A stretch of 64,000 nt of DNA from Phymatolithon calcareum. Taxonomy: Eukaryota; Rhodophyta; Florideophyceae; Hapalidiales. The stretch is from NCBI GenBank assembly GCA_977006965.1, contig OZ345354.1, positions 1,674,001 through 1,738,000 of the forward strand. Direction: 5' to 3'. Below are positions 54,485-62,700 of the stretch, piece after piece. Position 1 is the first letter of the stretch. Each line of letters begins with the position of its first letter. Position numbers and translations under genes: made by a program. The notes beneath the pieces are model-generated. The model saw only the letters and a program-made list of their open reading frames with translations, made no database searches and was not told the DNA's origin.

Positions 54485-55987
54485 ATGTCGGGGCCGCCGG
54501 GAGTGGACGACGGCAATGAATTCAATTTCTCGTTGCCGAGCTCAGAAAGGGCAGAAGAGCTGAAGGGAAAGTTCGTTCCGGAAAACACGCAAAGAGGCAC
54601 CGACTATAGCGTTCGGGCCCTGGCGCGATTTATTGTAAATGGCGACTACAAGGACCGTTATTTCAATACGGAACCTCATTTGCGGTCTCTTTTTCTCGAG
54701 AACAAGGCTGCTGTTGTGGAATTCGAAGTTTCACAACTTAAGAAGTTGCTTCTTGAGAACTGCGTGCCGGATGAGTGCGTCCCTGTAACGCAGCAGAAGA
54801 GGATTAATCATTTCTTGATCGAGTTTGCCGTCAACTATCGGAGCGCAAAGCAGAAGAAAGCGGTCACGCCAAACACTATGAAGTTCTACATATGTGGGAT
54901 TCAGCGTGCGTTTGAAGCATGGGGTTTCAAAATGAATTTGTTTTCAGGCCCAGTCTTCGCGGATAAAAACGACGGGCTTCTGTGCGTTCTTGACAACCTT
55001 TTTGCCGAGCAACAAGCCAACGGCGTGACCGTAAAAGGTCACAATGTGCTACCCAGGGAAGCCATTAAGACTCTTCTAACATCGAATAGCTGTTCAGCAT
55101 CTACCCCCGCAGGGTATCTGAATCGCCTTGTACTGATTATTGGAATTTCCCTTGGTATTCGCACCACTGCGATGTGGAAGCTTCGCGATTCCCAATTTGA
55201 GTACATTCGGGCGAAAGGGGAATCCGTGATTCAGTTTACGGAGATTGTCGGAAGCAAAGAAGGAGCGTCGAAAACTAGAAGAGGTGGCCTGCGTGCCATT
55301 ACAAAGAAGGCTGTCAAGATTTACATCTGGAACAGGGATATGCTGGACGGAACTTTGAATGTGTATGAACACATTCACAGCTACTTGGAAACACGGAAGT
55401 CGATGGAGATGAAAACGGAGCACGCGGACAGGTTCTTCTTGCAAATTAACACAAAAGGAAAAACTCTAAGCGACTTTTTCCGCAAGCAGGTTATCGGAAA
55501 AAACTCATTCGGCAAAATTATTCCCAATCTTTGCGATGAGGTTGGAATCCAAGGCACTGGCGTCAACGATTGTGTTACAACTCACTGTCTTCGTGGCACT
55601 ATGATTACGCTATTACTGGAAGCCGGACATTCTGACACCACGGTTATGCTTCGCTCCAGTCACGCACAGGTTGAGAGCGTTCTGAGCTACACAAACTTGC
55701 AAGGGGACAAGGGTCTTCAGCAACAAATGGATATATTCAAAGATACGAACCCCGACGTTGATGTGAATGAGCCGAAGGAGAAGAAGCAGAAGAAAATGGA
55801 GCCCACTACGGAGTCCAAGGAGAACATCAAAGGCGAACTTGCTTTGAAAAGTGCAATTCAAACATCCCCAGGAGAGCAATCTCCCCCAGTGCGCTCGCAG
55901 AGCGGCATTGGAAGCAGTTCTATGTCCGGATTCGAAAATGTTAACGCAAACTCTATTAACGTAACGATCAACCATAACTACCAGTAG
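54485..55987 (+). CDS. Tyrosine recombinase (Crypton / KIAA1958-like)
   Basis: 500 codons from MSGPPGVDDG. An upstream in-frame ATG at 54356 would add 43 Ser/Arg-rich residues translated from a local CTCGCC repeat, so I prefer the later start. Residues 60-190 form the alpha-helical core-binding region (NHFLIEFAVNY, TPNTMKFYICGIQRAFEAWGF). The catalytic domain shows Arg in GIRTTAMWKL (about 226), the box HCLRG (His about 367, Arg about 370), a His in AGHSD or SSH, and the nucleophile Tyr in LSYTN (about 400). The tail is Lys-rich (KEKKQKK), a possible nuclear signal. It probably catalyses site-specific strand exchange of its element. No introns or lesions are seen. Confidence 0.82.
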   Translation: MSGPPGVDDGNEFNFSLPSSERAEELKGKFVPENTQRGTDYSVRALARFIVNGDYKDRYFNTEPHLRSLFLENKAAVVEFEVSQLKKLLLENCVPDECVPVTQQKRINHFLIEFAVNYRSAKQKKAVTPNTMKFYICGIQRAFEAWGFKMNLFSGPVFADKNDGLLCVLDNLFAEQQANGVTVKGHNVLPREAIKTLLTSNSCSASTPAGYLNRLVLIIGISLGIRTTAMWKLRDSQFEYIRAKGESVIQFTEIVGSKEGASKTRRGGLRAITKKAVKIYIWNRDMLDGTLNVYEHIHSYLETRKSMEMKTEHADRFFLQINTKGKTLSDFFRKQVIGKNSFGKIIPNLCDEVGIQGTGVNDCVTTHCLRGTMITLLLEAGHSDTTVMLRSSHAQVESVLSYTNLQGDKGLQQQMDIFKDTNPDVDVNEPKEKKQKKMEPTTESKENIKGELALKSAIQTSPGEQSPPVRSQSGIGSSSMSGFENVNANSINVTINHNYQ

Positions 55988-55988
55988 A

Positions 55989-56168
55989 TAATAGTGCGTG
56001 CTTTTGTTATAGTGTATTCAACTTGTTTAAAGTAAAGTTGAAACCAGAGAAACCTATCCGAAGTTAACGATCAACGAGAACAAAAACTGGATAATAACGT
56101 GAGCTTTTCTTAGAGTGCATTCATTCAACATGTATTAAAATAAAGTTGAAACCAAAGAAACCGACCAT
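55989..56168 (+). repeat. Duplicated 3' untranslated segment
   Basis: Two diverged copies, about 55989-56068 and 56091-56168. Both have a GCTTTTSTTA..AGTG start and then TAAAGTTGAAACCARAGAAACC. The second includes AATAAA (56139-56144), a likely poly(A) signal for the recombinase gene. Confidence 0.6.
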
Positions 56169-56230
56169 TTGTGGTACGCATGTGGCTCCAACAAAAATGT
56201 TTAGGCACGTTTCATAACCTACAGCCCTGA

Positions 56231-56385
56231 GGGGGAAAGACATCAGCAAGCGGGAAAGACATCATCGAGCGGGAAAGACATCGGAGAGCGGGAAAGACAT
56301 CAGCGAGCGGGAATGACATCAGCCAATAGTGGGCCTCTATTATTGCTCCAGCGGGAATGACATCGCTGAGCGGGAAAGACATCAG
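56231..56385 (+). repeat. Seven GGGAAWGACATC iterons
   Basis: Copies start near 56234, 56252, 56270, 56289, 56309, 56352 and 56371. The unit is about 19 bases, GCGGGAAAGACATCAGCGA. The GGGAATGACATC form also ends the hairpin at 54062-54073 in inverted orientation. Copies lie directly downstream of the recombinase gene and may be binding sites for it. Confidence 0.7.
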
Positions 56386-56685
56386 ATCATATGCTCACCC
56401 GCCCAAGAAAATAATCAATTATTTTCCCCCCATACCGTGAGACAATCTGTAATATCTGAAAGTTGGAATTTTCGAAATTTCCCGCAGCTCCCGGGAAAAC
56501 CCCAAATTTCTTAATTTTCGCGAGTTATTATCAACCATCAACTATACGCGCTCGTGCTGTATGATAGCAGATTGGTTCGACATGGTTTGCTCATCCACGG
56601 GTCTGTATCATCGGATATTGATCCACTCCCCTTTATCCAAGCATTCCTCGTCGCCGCGCCTATTGTTGTCTGGGTCCTCGCTACT
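56386..56685. other. Upstream region of the UbiB gene
   Basis: About 300 bases. The UbiB reading frame is open back to at least 56554 without an ATG, so the true start could lie in an upstream exon. No clear TATA box. Confidence 0.4.
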
Positions 56686-58595
56686 ATGCACGGCTCACGC
56701 ATGCTGTGCGCAGTGCGCGCACAGCCAATGCAGTGCACGGGAGTGCTTGAGGTCGCGAGTAGTGTTGTGCGTTCTACAGGAGGTGTGTTCGGCGCAGTCG
56801 CACAGAGCGCGCGCGAAACGGGACGCGCTGCCCGATTCTGGAGCACCGTACTCGCCATCTGGGCCCGTTACAAAGCCACACAAGCACGTGCAGCTGCAGC
56901 GGAGATACGCGGAGACAAGGAAAAGTCTGCGCTCTTGTGGAAAGAAAGACATGTGCGGGAGGCAGAGGTAAGGCACAAGTGGATAACACACTCTCCCTGG
57001 CCGGGCGAACATAACAGTCATTGACGCGTTTGCATTTGTACATCATCGGTGAGCGACGCAGAGCATGTGGAATCTTTGCGTTGGAATGCGGGTACGTGAT
57101 TACTCATTTCCAGTTTGGGCGCTTGTGATCGATGCATAATCGACATGGCGAGGAGGACTGATTTTGCCGTACGGTCTCGTCTATTCCCTGCGGTGTACAG
57201 GGCTTTTACGTCAAAGCAGGTACGTCCTCGACGAGCGCATGCAGCGTGTTTGAGGGCACAGATTATTTTCTTCGACTATTGACCGTGTAAGATCAATTAT
57301 CCGCCCGTCCTCTCCTTTCCAACAATAGGGCAGCTAATTGCGTTGCAAGCCTTTGTGCCAATGGTGATACGACATCGCCTAGCACACCTTCAAGACAACA
57401 TGCCCCCAATGTCGCCGGCGAAAGCCCGTTCTGCAATCGAGGTAGAACTGGCGGTTTTGAATACATCATTGTCATCCGTTTTCTCAGAGCTGACTCTAGA
57501 CACCACGCTCGGTTCTGCAAGCATTGCCCAGGTACACTGGGGACGACTAAGAGAAAACAACGCTGAGGTGGCGGTGAAGATACAGCTTCCTGGCGGTGAA
57601 CGGCGCATGACGAACGATTTGAACAATTTCCGATTTCTTACTGCTCTTCTGCAGCGAACAGAGTTCAACTTCGACCTCGTTAGCCCGGTGAAGGAGCTCG
57701 CTTGTCAGATCTCGTACGAATTCGATTTCTTGCGCGAAGCGCGAGCGATGTCGGAAATACAGTCTAATATACGGGCAGTGTCCGGTGTATCGATCCCGTC
57801 TCCTTTCATGCGTCTATGTACGAGACGACTGCTCACCATGGAATTTGTTAACGGCGTCCCGCTTTCCAAGATGGAATCAGTGATGAAAGACGCTGGAAAG
57901 CGAGCAAAGAAAGAGCTCGGGCGCAGAGTGCTGCGCAAAATGGCATCTAGCTACGGCGAAATGATCCTCACTCATGGCTTTTTCCAGGCAGATTGTATGC
58001 ATTTAAACCACAATGCCCCCCTCAGTCTCGCAATTTTTTGCATGCTAACGACTTCTTTTTTTTGTTTAACGTGTCGTCAGGTCATCCAGGAAATGTTCTC
58101 GTGACGAACCGGAGAGCAGATATTACGCTGCTCGATTTCGGGCAGACGAAGCGGCTGGATACAGTCCCTCGTCTTCGATTCGCCCGGCTTGTTGACGCTA
58201 TTGCACGCCGAGACCCGAACGCCGTGAATAAATGCATGCGCGCCCTTGACATGGTTGTGGTAAATGTTCCGAATCCTTGTGATGGAAACGCCTTTGGGAA
58301 GCAAAGTGGAGCGGAACAGAAGAAGCAACTGTCTGGAGCTGAAAAGCTTGCATACACGATGTTTGACACTGCAGATGTAGACGGTGTGTCAAACAATCCA
58401 TTCTCAGAAGAGTCAGCTCTGAGAAGTGCGACGGTTGATAGCTTTCCGCCAGATCTGTTTTTCTTGCTGCGAACCGTGCAAATTTTGAAAGGCATTTGCA
58501 ACGCCTCCGAAAACAATGACTTTTCGGTTGCTAGCACTTGGGCGCCCATAGCGCGTCGCGCGCTTCGGAATGCAAATATTGAGATGCCTCGATAA
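56686..58595 (+). CDS. UbiB/ABC1 (ADCK) family atypical protein kinase, five exons
   Basis: Exons 56686-56967, 57062-57091, 57201-57219, 57329-57994 and 58081-58595 give 1512 bases, 503 residues, with all joints in frame and GT..AG introns of 86-109 bases. Motifs: KAGQ (residues 109-112, split between exons 3 and 4), the family loop GSASIAQVH (about 172), Lys in VAVKI (about 194), EFD (about 241), ADCHPGN (331-337) and LLDFGQTK (about 351). Family members are mitochondrial or plastid ATPase/kinases acting in quinone or isoprenoid lipid metabolism. Which organelle is unclear; the N terminus is Arg/Ser/Ala-rich. Exon 2 encodes SMWNLCVGMR and restores the conserved LC..RGFYVKAGQ. Intron 4 has a branch-like GCTAAC. 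Poly(A) signal AATAAA at 58628. Confidence 0.9.
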
Positions 58596-58627
58596 ATTTG
58601 ATATGGTTTCAGTAGTGGACAGGCTTC

Positions 58628-58633
58628 AATAAA
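58628..58633 (+). terminator. Poly(A) signal of the UbiB gene
   Basis: AATAAA 33 bases after the stop codon; it fits the expected position for the cleavage signal. Confidence 0.6.
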
Positions 58634-58639
58634 GTGCAG

Positions 58640-58980
58640 TCCATCTCCGTTGGTTCATGTACTACTACTATCTCCTGCGCGTCTTCAGCCCAGGTGTCGC
58701 TCGCGGGAAATTGAGCCGCTGAACCTGTGTGATGTGATTAACAGTGGGTCAAATGTGAATCCCTTTTGCAAGAAGAATAGAATTTGAATCAGGGAGATCG
58801 CAGGATTTGGTCAGCGCAAACAGCACTTGTGGGTTGTTCGGTAGACACAAGAACAATAGCGATCAAAAAGGTAATCTTTCCGCTTTGCACAGTCCTCCAT
58901 CGAGAAGGCGAAAGCAACCCGGAGATCGAGACGAGAGGTTCTGCGATTTGGCTGTGTGCGTCACGTTCCGTCGTAAGTGG
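58640..58980. other. Intergenic, nothing recognised
   Basis: About 340 bases downstream of the UbiB gene. Short frames have no motif. Confidence 0.4.
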
Positions 58981-59110
58981 ATAAGTTATGTGTTATTTAA
59001 TGAACTCTTCCAAATTGGATCGAGAAGTTGCTCGATTTCGTGCCTGCAGTTGATAAGTTATGGGTTGTTTAAAGAACTATTCCAAATTGGATCTAGCAGT
59101 TGCTCGCTTT
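58981..59110. repeat. 72-bp tandem duplication
   Basis: Copy 1 (58981-59038) and copy 2 (59053-59110) share ATAAGTTATGKGTTRTTTAA, ATTGGATC and AGTTGCTCG with few changes. Period 72. It lies between the UbiB 3' side and the end of the minus-strand gene. Confidence 0.8.
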
Positions 59111-59466
59111 CAAGCATGTCCTGACATCGATGGGCGTTGATCTAAGAGCAGCGATATTTCATGCAGTATCGGATTCAGGGTTGATCCAAGTGACAGTCCC
59201 GTCACATATCTGCGCTTCCCTAACCGACCAGCGGTGCCAATAATGCCCTTAATCAACGCGCGACAACGACTGCAACGCGCTCCCTCTGCCTTAACAATCT
59301 CAGTCATCCGCGCCACTTCCTCAACCGAACTCAGTGCCGCACTTAATTCAGCACGCACTTTAAAGTCGCTATCAGATGCCAAACAGGAGCTCATCGGAGA
59401 AGACACGAACGGAAGTGGGGATTTGTTGGCGGAATGTTGCGATTTGCCAGTGTACGCTGCGCTTTC
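59110..59466 (-). CDS. Possible last exon of a minus-strand gene
   Basis: Open on the minus strand from just after a CCTAG at about 59467 that could be a splice acceptor, to a stop at 59110. It reads MSSCLASDSDFKVRAELSAA, EEVARMTEIVKAEGARC and SRCRALIKGIIG. No domain recognised. Possibly joined to the upstream coiled-coil segment, because the same frame holds KKEKEIMNLRQQIARVK immediately before the stop. The exon structure is not resolved. Confidence 0.3.
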   Translation of the reverse strand, partial: ESAAYTGKSQHSANKSPLPFVSSPMSSCLASDSDFKVRAELSAALSSVEEVARMTEIVKAEGARCSRCRALIKGIIGTAGRLGKRRYVTGLSLGSTLNPILHEISLLLDQRPSMSGHA

Positions 59467-59597
59467 CTAGGACAACGTCACAATGGACCTCGTTCCAACG
59501 TCATGCACATGCACTTTCTTTGAACCCGTGGACTGGCCGTTGACCTTCACTCTCGCAATCTGTTGACGAAGATTCATGATTTCCTTCTCCTTTTTCG

Positions 59598-59945
59598 TCA
59601 GGCAAGCCGACAACTTGGAAGATATCTTGGTATTCTCATCAATTCTTGCCGTGAACTTTCAAAGACATCAGAAAATTCGCGTCTCTCCTTCGCCAGTGCC
59701 ACCGTATGCTGATGCGCCTGACAGGAGTGCTCTGACATCTTTTCGCGAAGCGCATTGACCGTCTCCTTGGATTCACTCAGCTCGTTGCGAATAGTTTTCT
59801 TTTCCACCTCTTCTCGTACATTGCGCACATACGTGACCGCAAGGAGTACAGAAAAAGCAAGAGTCTGTCTCGTAATAGTCGTCTCGAGATTGTTGGCCTT
59901 GGTTCCGAAGCGCAGCCAGATCTCGATCGCGAGCGCAGAGTGCAT
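59598..59945 (-). CDS. Possible coiled-coil protein segment, exon limits unresolved
   Basis: A minus-strand frame with a hydrophobic stretch (TLAFSVLLAVTYV) followed by heptad-rich, charged sequence: VREEVEKKTIRNELSESKETV, LREKM, ALAKERREFSDVFESSRQEL. In a neighbouring frame downstream the coiled-coil character continues (ARIDENTKISSKLSACLTKKEKEIMNLRQQIARVK, about 59540-59650). The two must be joined by an intron or a frameshift. In another frame upstream NQDLEIAHLRHALCARDRDLAALRNQ (about 59890-59985) is also helical. I take this as one spliced gene I cannot delimit. Confidence 0.35.
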   Translation of the reverse strand: MHSALAIEIWLRFGTKANNLETTITRQTLAFSVLLAVTYVRNVREEVEKKTIRNELSESKETVNALREKMSEHSCQAHQHTVALAKERREFSDVFESSRQELMRIPRYLPSCRLA

Positions 59946-60069
59946 GACGGAGATGCGCTATCTCAAGGTCCTGATTGCTCTTTTGAGCCGTGGGCGTGGC
60001 GTGCACACGAGTTGATGGTCGATGGAGTAAGCGGAGAGTTGAGCAGAAGGTGGTGGAGTAGTTCATTTT

Positions 60070-62300
60070 GTTTGAGAACGATAGCGGGTGCAGAGGGTGT
60101 GGCGGTGAGAGGAAAGGTGATGTTGAATGGGTGGTTGAGAGAGGAATGGTTCGGGGTGAAGGAGTTTTGGATGGATGATGATGATTCGGACGGGGTGGGG
60201 GAGAATGGGGGGAGGGGAAGTTGGAGGTTTAGTCGGAGGTGTTTGGCGTTGCTGGTGAGATGGAGCGATTCTCTTCATGTAGCGCGGGTCATGAATTGGT
60301 ATGCGCGGTGGCGACGGCGGCGACGGCGGTGCACATTTGGATAAAAATTTCGAGGAGACGTTTTGGCAAGCGTCGCAATTGGGGCGCTTCGCTTTTTAGT
60401 CGTGGACCATTTCTGGCCAAGCAAGATGGACACTGTTCTAAAAAATTGAGCATCTGATATTTCTGTCAGTCAATGATAATATCGCTCACCTGCGGCAAGG
60501 ATGCATTCTTCCTGCGATTCATTGCGTGTCGCAATCAGAGCCCACCTCTGGGTTGGGCGTCGGATATTGTTTCAACTGACACAGAGATCGGAGGCTCAGC
60601 ATTTTGTAACAACGGCGGGTGCTGACTACGATTCGCTGTGTGGCACGCAGTAAATCGTTGCCGGTACCCAGCCTTGAGCTGGGCGAACGGTGCGTTGCAC
60701 CATCGAACCCCTGCCCATTTACTGACTCTGAAGCAAAATCATTGATCTGCGTCACAGTCAAGTCGATGGGAATGAGCTGCATGGCTCATCGTTTGTAGGC
60801 TTCAACATTCTAGTGCGAATTGAGCTTGTGCGGGATGCAGAAAACGGCAACGCAACAACGGAAACTGGGCAACGGCAACGCGGCATCGGCAAGTTGCCTT
60901 TCGGTTTTTTTGTATAGACGGATGCCAGGGATCTAACGCTTACTAGAGGTTGCCATTCTTCCGAAGCCATGGGTGAAAAGGAAGCAGGTCTACATAGCAG
61001 TGGTTGACCTTCTTGTAGAAAACAATATCACACTCCTGAACGCGCTCTCTGTGGCGCCCAGTGAGTTATGTCCAGCGACAACATGATGACAACATGAAGA
61101 CAGCACAACGATAGTTGTATGGTTGGTTGAAGGCGCTGGTTCTCTCGCGACTATCCGCCACTTCGGATTGCCGAGTAGCGACGCCTGTACGCTTCTGTCT
61201 CGTTCTAGACGCCCAGATTGCCCATGTCCCCGTTCTAAGCGGAACTGTCCCCCAACAACCATTCTGTTTCTTTCTACACTTCTGCCAATAGTGCATAATG
61301 TAGTTTGAACCTTCTCAGTAGACGAAGGTGGAGATTTTCTTGTTCTGGCTCGACTGCTGGGATCGCCGCGCGCTTCTCTGCACGTCCCTTCGACCACGCA
61401 GTACTCCCAAACTTCCCACTCGCCCCAAGTCCAACGCGTATAGTGGGCTTTCTGTGCAGTCCAGTATGGCGAAGTCGCACACACCGCACTCCAATCTTCC
61501 CTTTATTTCGTATGTTCGTACTAAGGTCGACGGCCAAGCCAAGGTCGTCGCTTGACGGTGACGCCAACATCGCTCGTCCCCCATTTTCTTCATCTTTTTG
61601 TTTCTTTGTTCTTCATACGCGTCTCTATCGCGCCGCCGCTCTCATCGTTGAGCTCTCACAGACCCGTGACGCGAAGGCTCGCGCTCGTGTCCGATCAATA
61701 CGACCGCTGGAGTTCCCGCAAGACTGTGGAGCGTGCTCCAGGGACATTCATACACGGACTCCATTTCCGGCAGAGTCCCAACTATCACGCCTAGATCGGC
61801 GTGAAACTTTCCCTCGTCGAGCTCACTCAGTTATAAATCTGGGAAGTGTTCTCCGAGGACGATACGCCGTTTATTCCGGTTTGCCCCTTTTTGGAGTGTG
61901 TCTTTTTCGTCGGTCACATTCAGTCTCTCCCGCTTTTCTTTTGCTTTCTCACCCTGTTCTTGTCTGTCTTTGTGTACGCTGAGCACTAGTTTGCTTGGCG
62001 CTACACTCTCCACCAGGCGGATTCGCGTGTTCCAAAAAAGTACAGTACTCTGAGCGGAACCCTTAGTTACAACACTTTCCCTGTGACTAACATAGTCAAA
62101 AAATGGATAGGACCTCGTCTCATCTAAACCGACTGCAGTGTCCATAAGCACCGCAGGCATCAAAGAAGCAGTTCGATTTTCCACACACCAAGTATTTGCA
62201 ACTCTTCTGTTTTGTACCGAGAGTAACAATAGGGAAAACGAGTGGCAAGAAGAGGCATGCGCACGGGAAAATGACATCGAGGAAGAGAAGGGACGATGAG
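60070..62300. other. 2.2-kb stretch without a supported gene
   Basis: Frames on both strands (for example 60063-60278 minus, proline-rich; 60990-61484 minus; 61305-61982 plus, starting only at TTG) have biased, low-complexity or basic composition and no motif. 60170-60240 is purine-skewed. It could hold promoters or unrecognised exons of the minus-strand gene. Nothing firm is seen. Confidence 0.4.
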
Positions 62301-62309
62301 CAGGAGAGT

Positions 62310-62326
62310 GGGGGGGGGGGGGGGGG
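62310..62326. repeat. 17-base G homopolymer
   Basis: A run of 17 G residues in purine-rich sequence. Prone to slippage and to G-quadruplex formation; its length in an assembly is uncertain. Confidence 0.9.
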
Positions 62327-62528
62327 AAAGTGAAGTGGCAATGAGGTTGAAGACGGAGAGGTCTTCGATTTCAGAGACGAACGCACTCATCGACAACGAA
62401 GATAGATCGCCTCTTCATTTTAGTCCATTCCAGTTCAATGCAGTAAAGCTACTCCAAACAAGATCACTCAAAGTAATCTCACAAGCGGCAAACTTCATTG
62501 TTGATTTAGTAATTTGCTTTTATTAAAA

Positions 62529-62562
62529 AACACGACGACTTTTTTTAAAAAGTCGTCGTGTT
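62529..62562. terminator. Perfect 16-bp inverted repeat downstream of ACOX gene
   Basis: Arms AACACGACGACTTTTT (62529-62544) and its exact complement (62547-62562) with a two-base loop. It lies about 140 bases beyond the stop of the minus-strand acyl-CoA oxidase gene. It may be a 3'-end RNA hairpin or the core of a small foldback element; function is inferred. Confidence 0.6.
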
Positions 62563-62700
62563 CGTCGTCATGTTTTTATCTGCCAAACTTGAGAGCCCTG
62601 CAGCACATTCTTTACCCTACACTGCAAAAATAAATCGATGCATCTATCGATAGGACAGCCTGCACTGGTCCATTGCAACGAACCCAACCGGTCTTGCACA

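Noticed and set aside
56231-56385. Possible CRISPR array
   Set aside because: Repeats are only 12-14 bases with 4-7-base gaps, except for one larger gap, and there are no cas genes. The sequence is eukaryotic. These are iterons.
59773-60066. Cys-rich motif resembling a RING finger (CTPCGHVCAQC) on the minus strand
   Set aside because: It overlaps the better coiled-coil frame in another phase, has too few spaced Cys/His pairs for a RING domain and stops soon after.
59940-60344. Plus-strand ORF of 134 codons (WRRRRRR tail)
   Set aside because: Low-complexity purine-rich sequence that is antisense to the probable minus-strand gene.
60655-60725. tRNA-like sequence (GGTTCGATGG on the minus strand, small hairpin CCCAGC..GCTGGG)
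   Set aside because: T-arm, D-arm and acceptor stems cannot be paired in a cloverleaf, so only a chance TTCGA motif is present.
60990-61484. Minus-strand 164-codon ORF
   Set aside because: No recognisable domain, biased composition, and it overlaps the plus-strand ORF at 61305-61982; likely chance.
61305-61982. Plus-strand 225-codon ORF
   Set aside because: Opens with TTG, is Arg/Ser/Pro-rich with no motif, and overlaps other frames of equal quality. Kept only as unexplained sequence.
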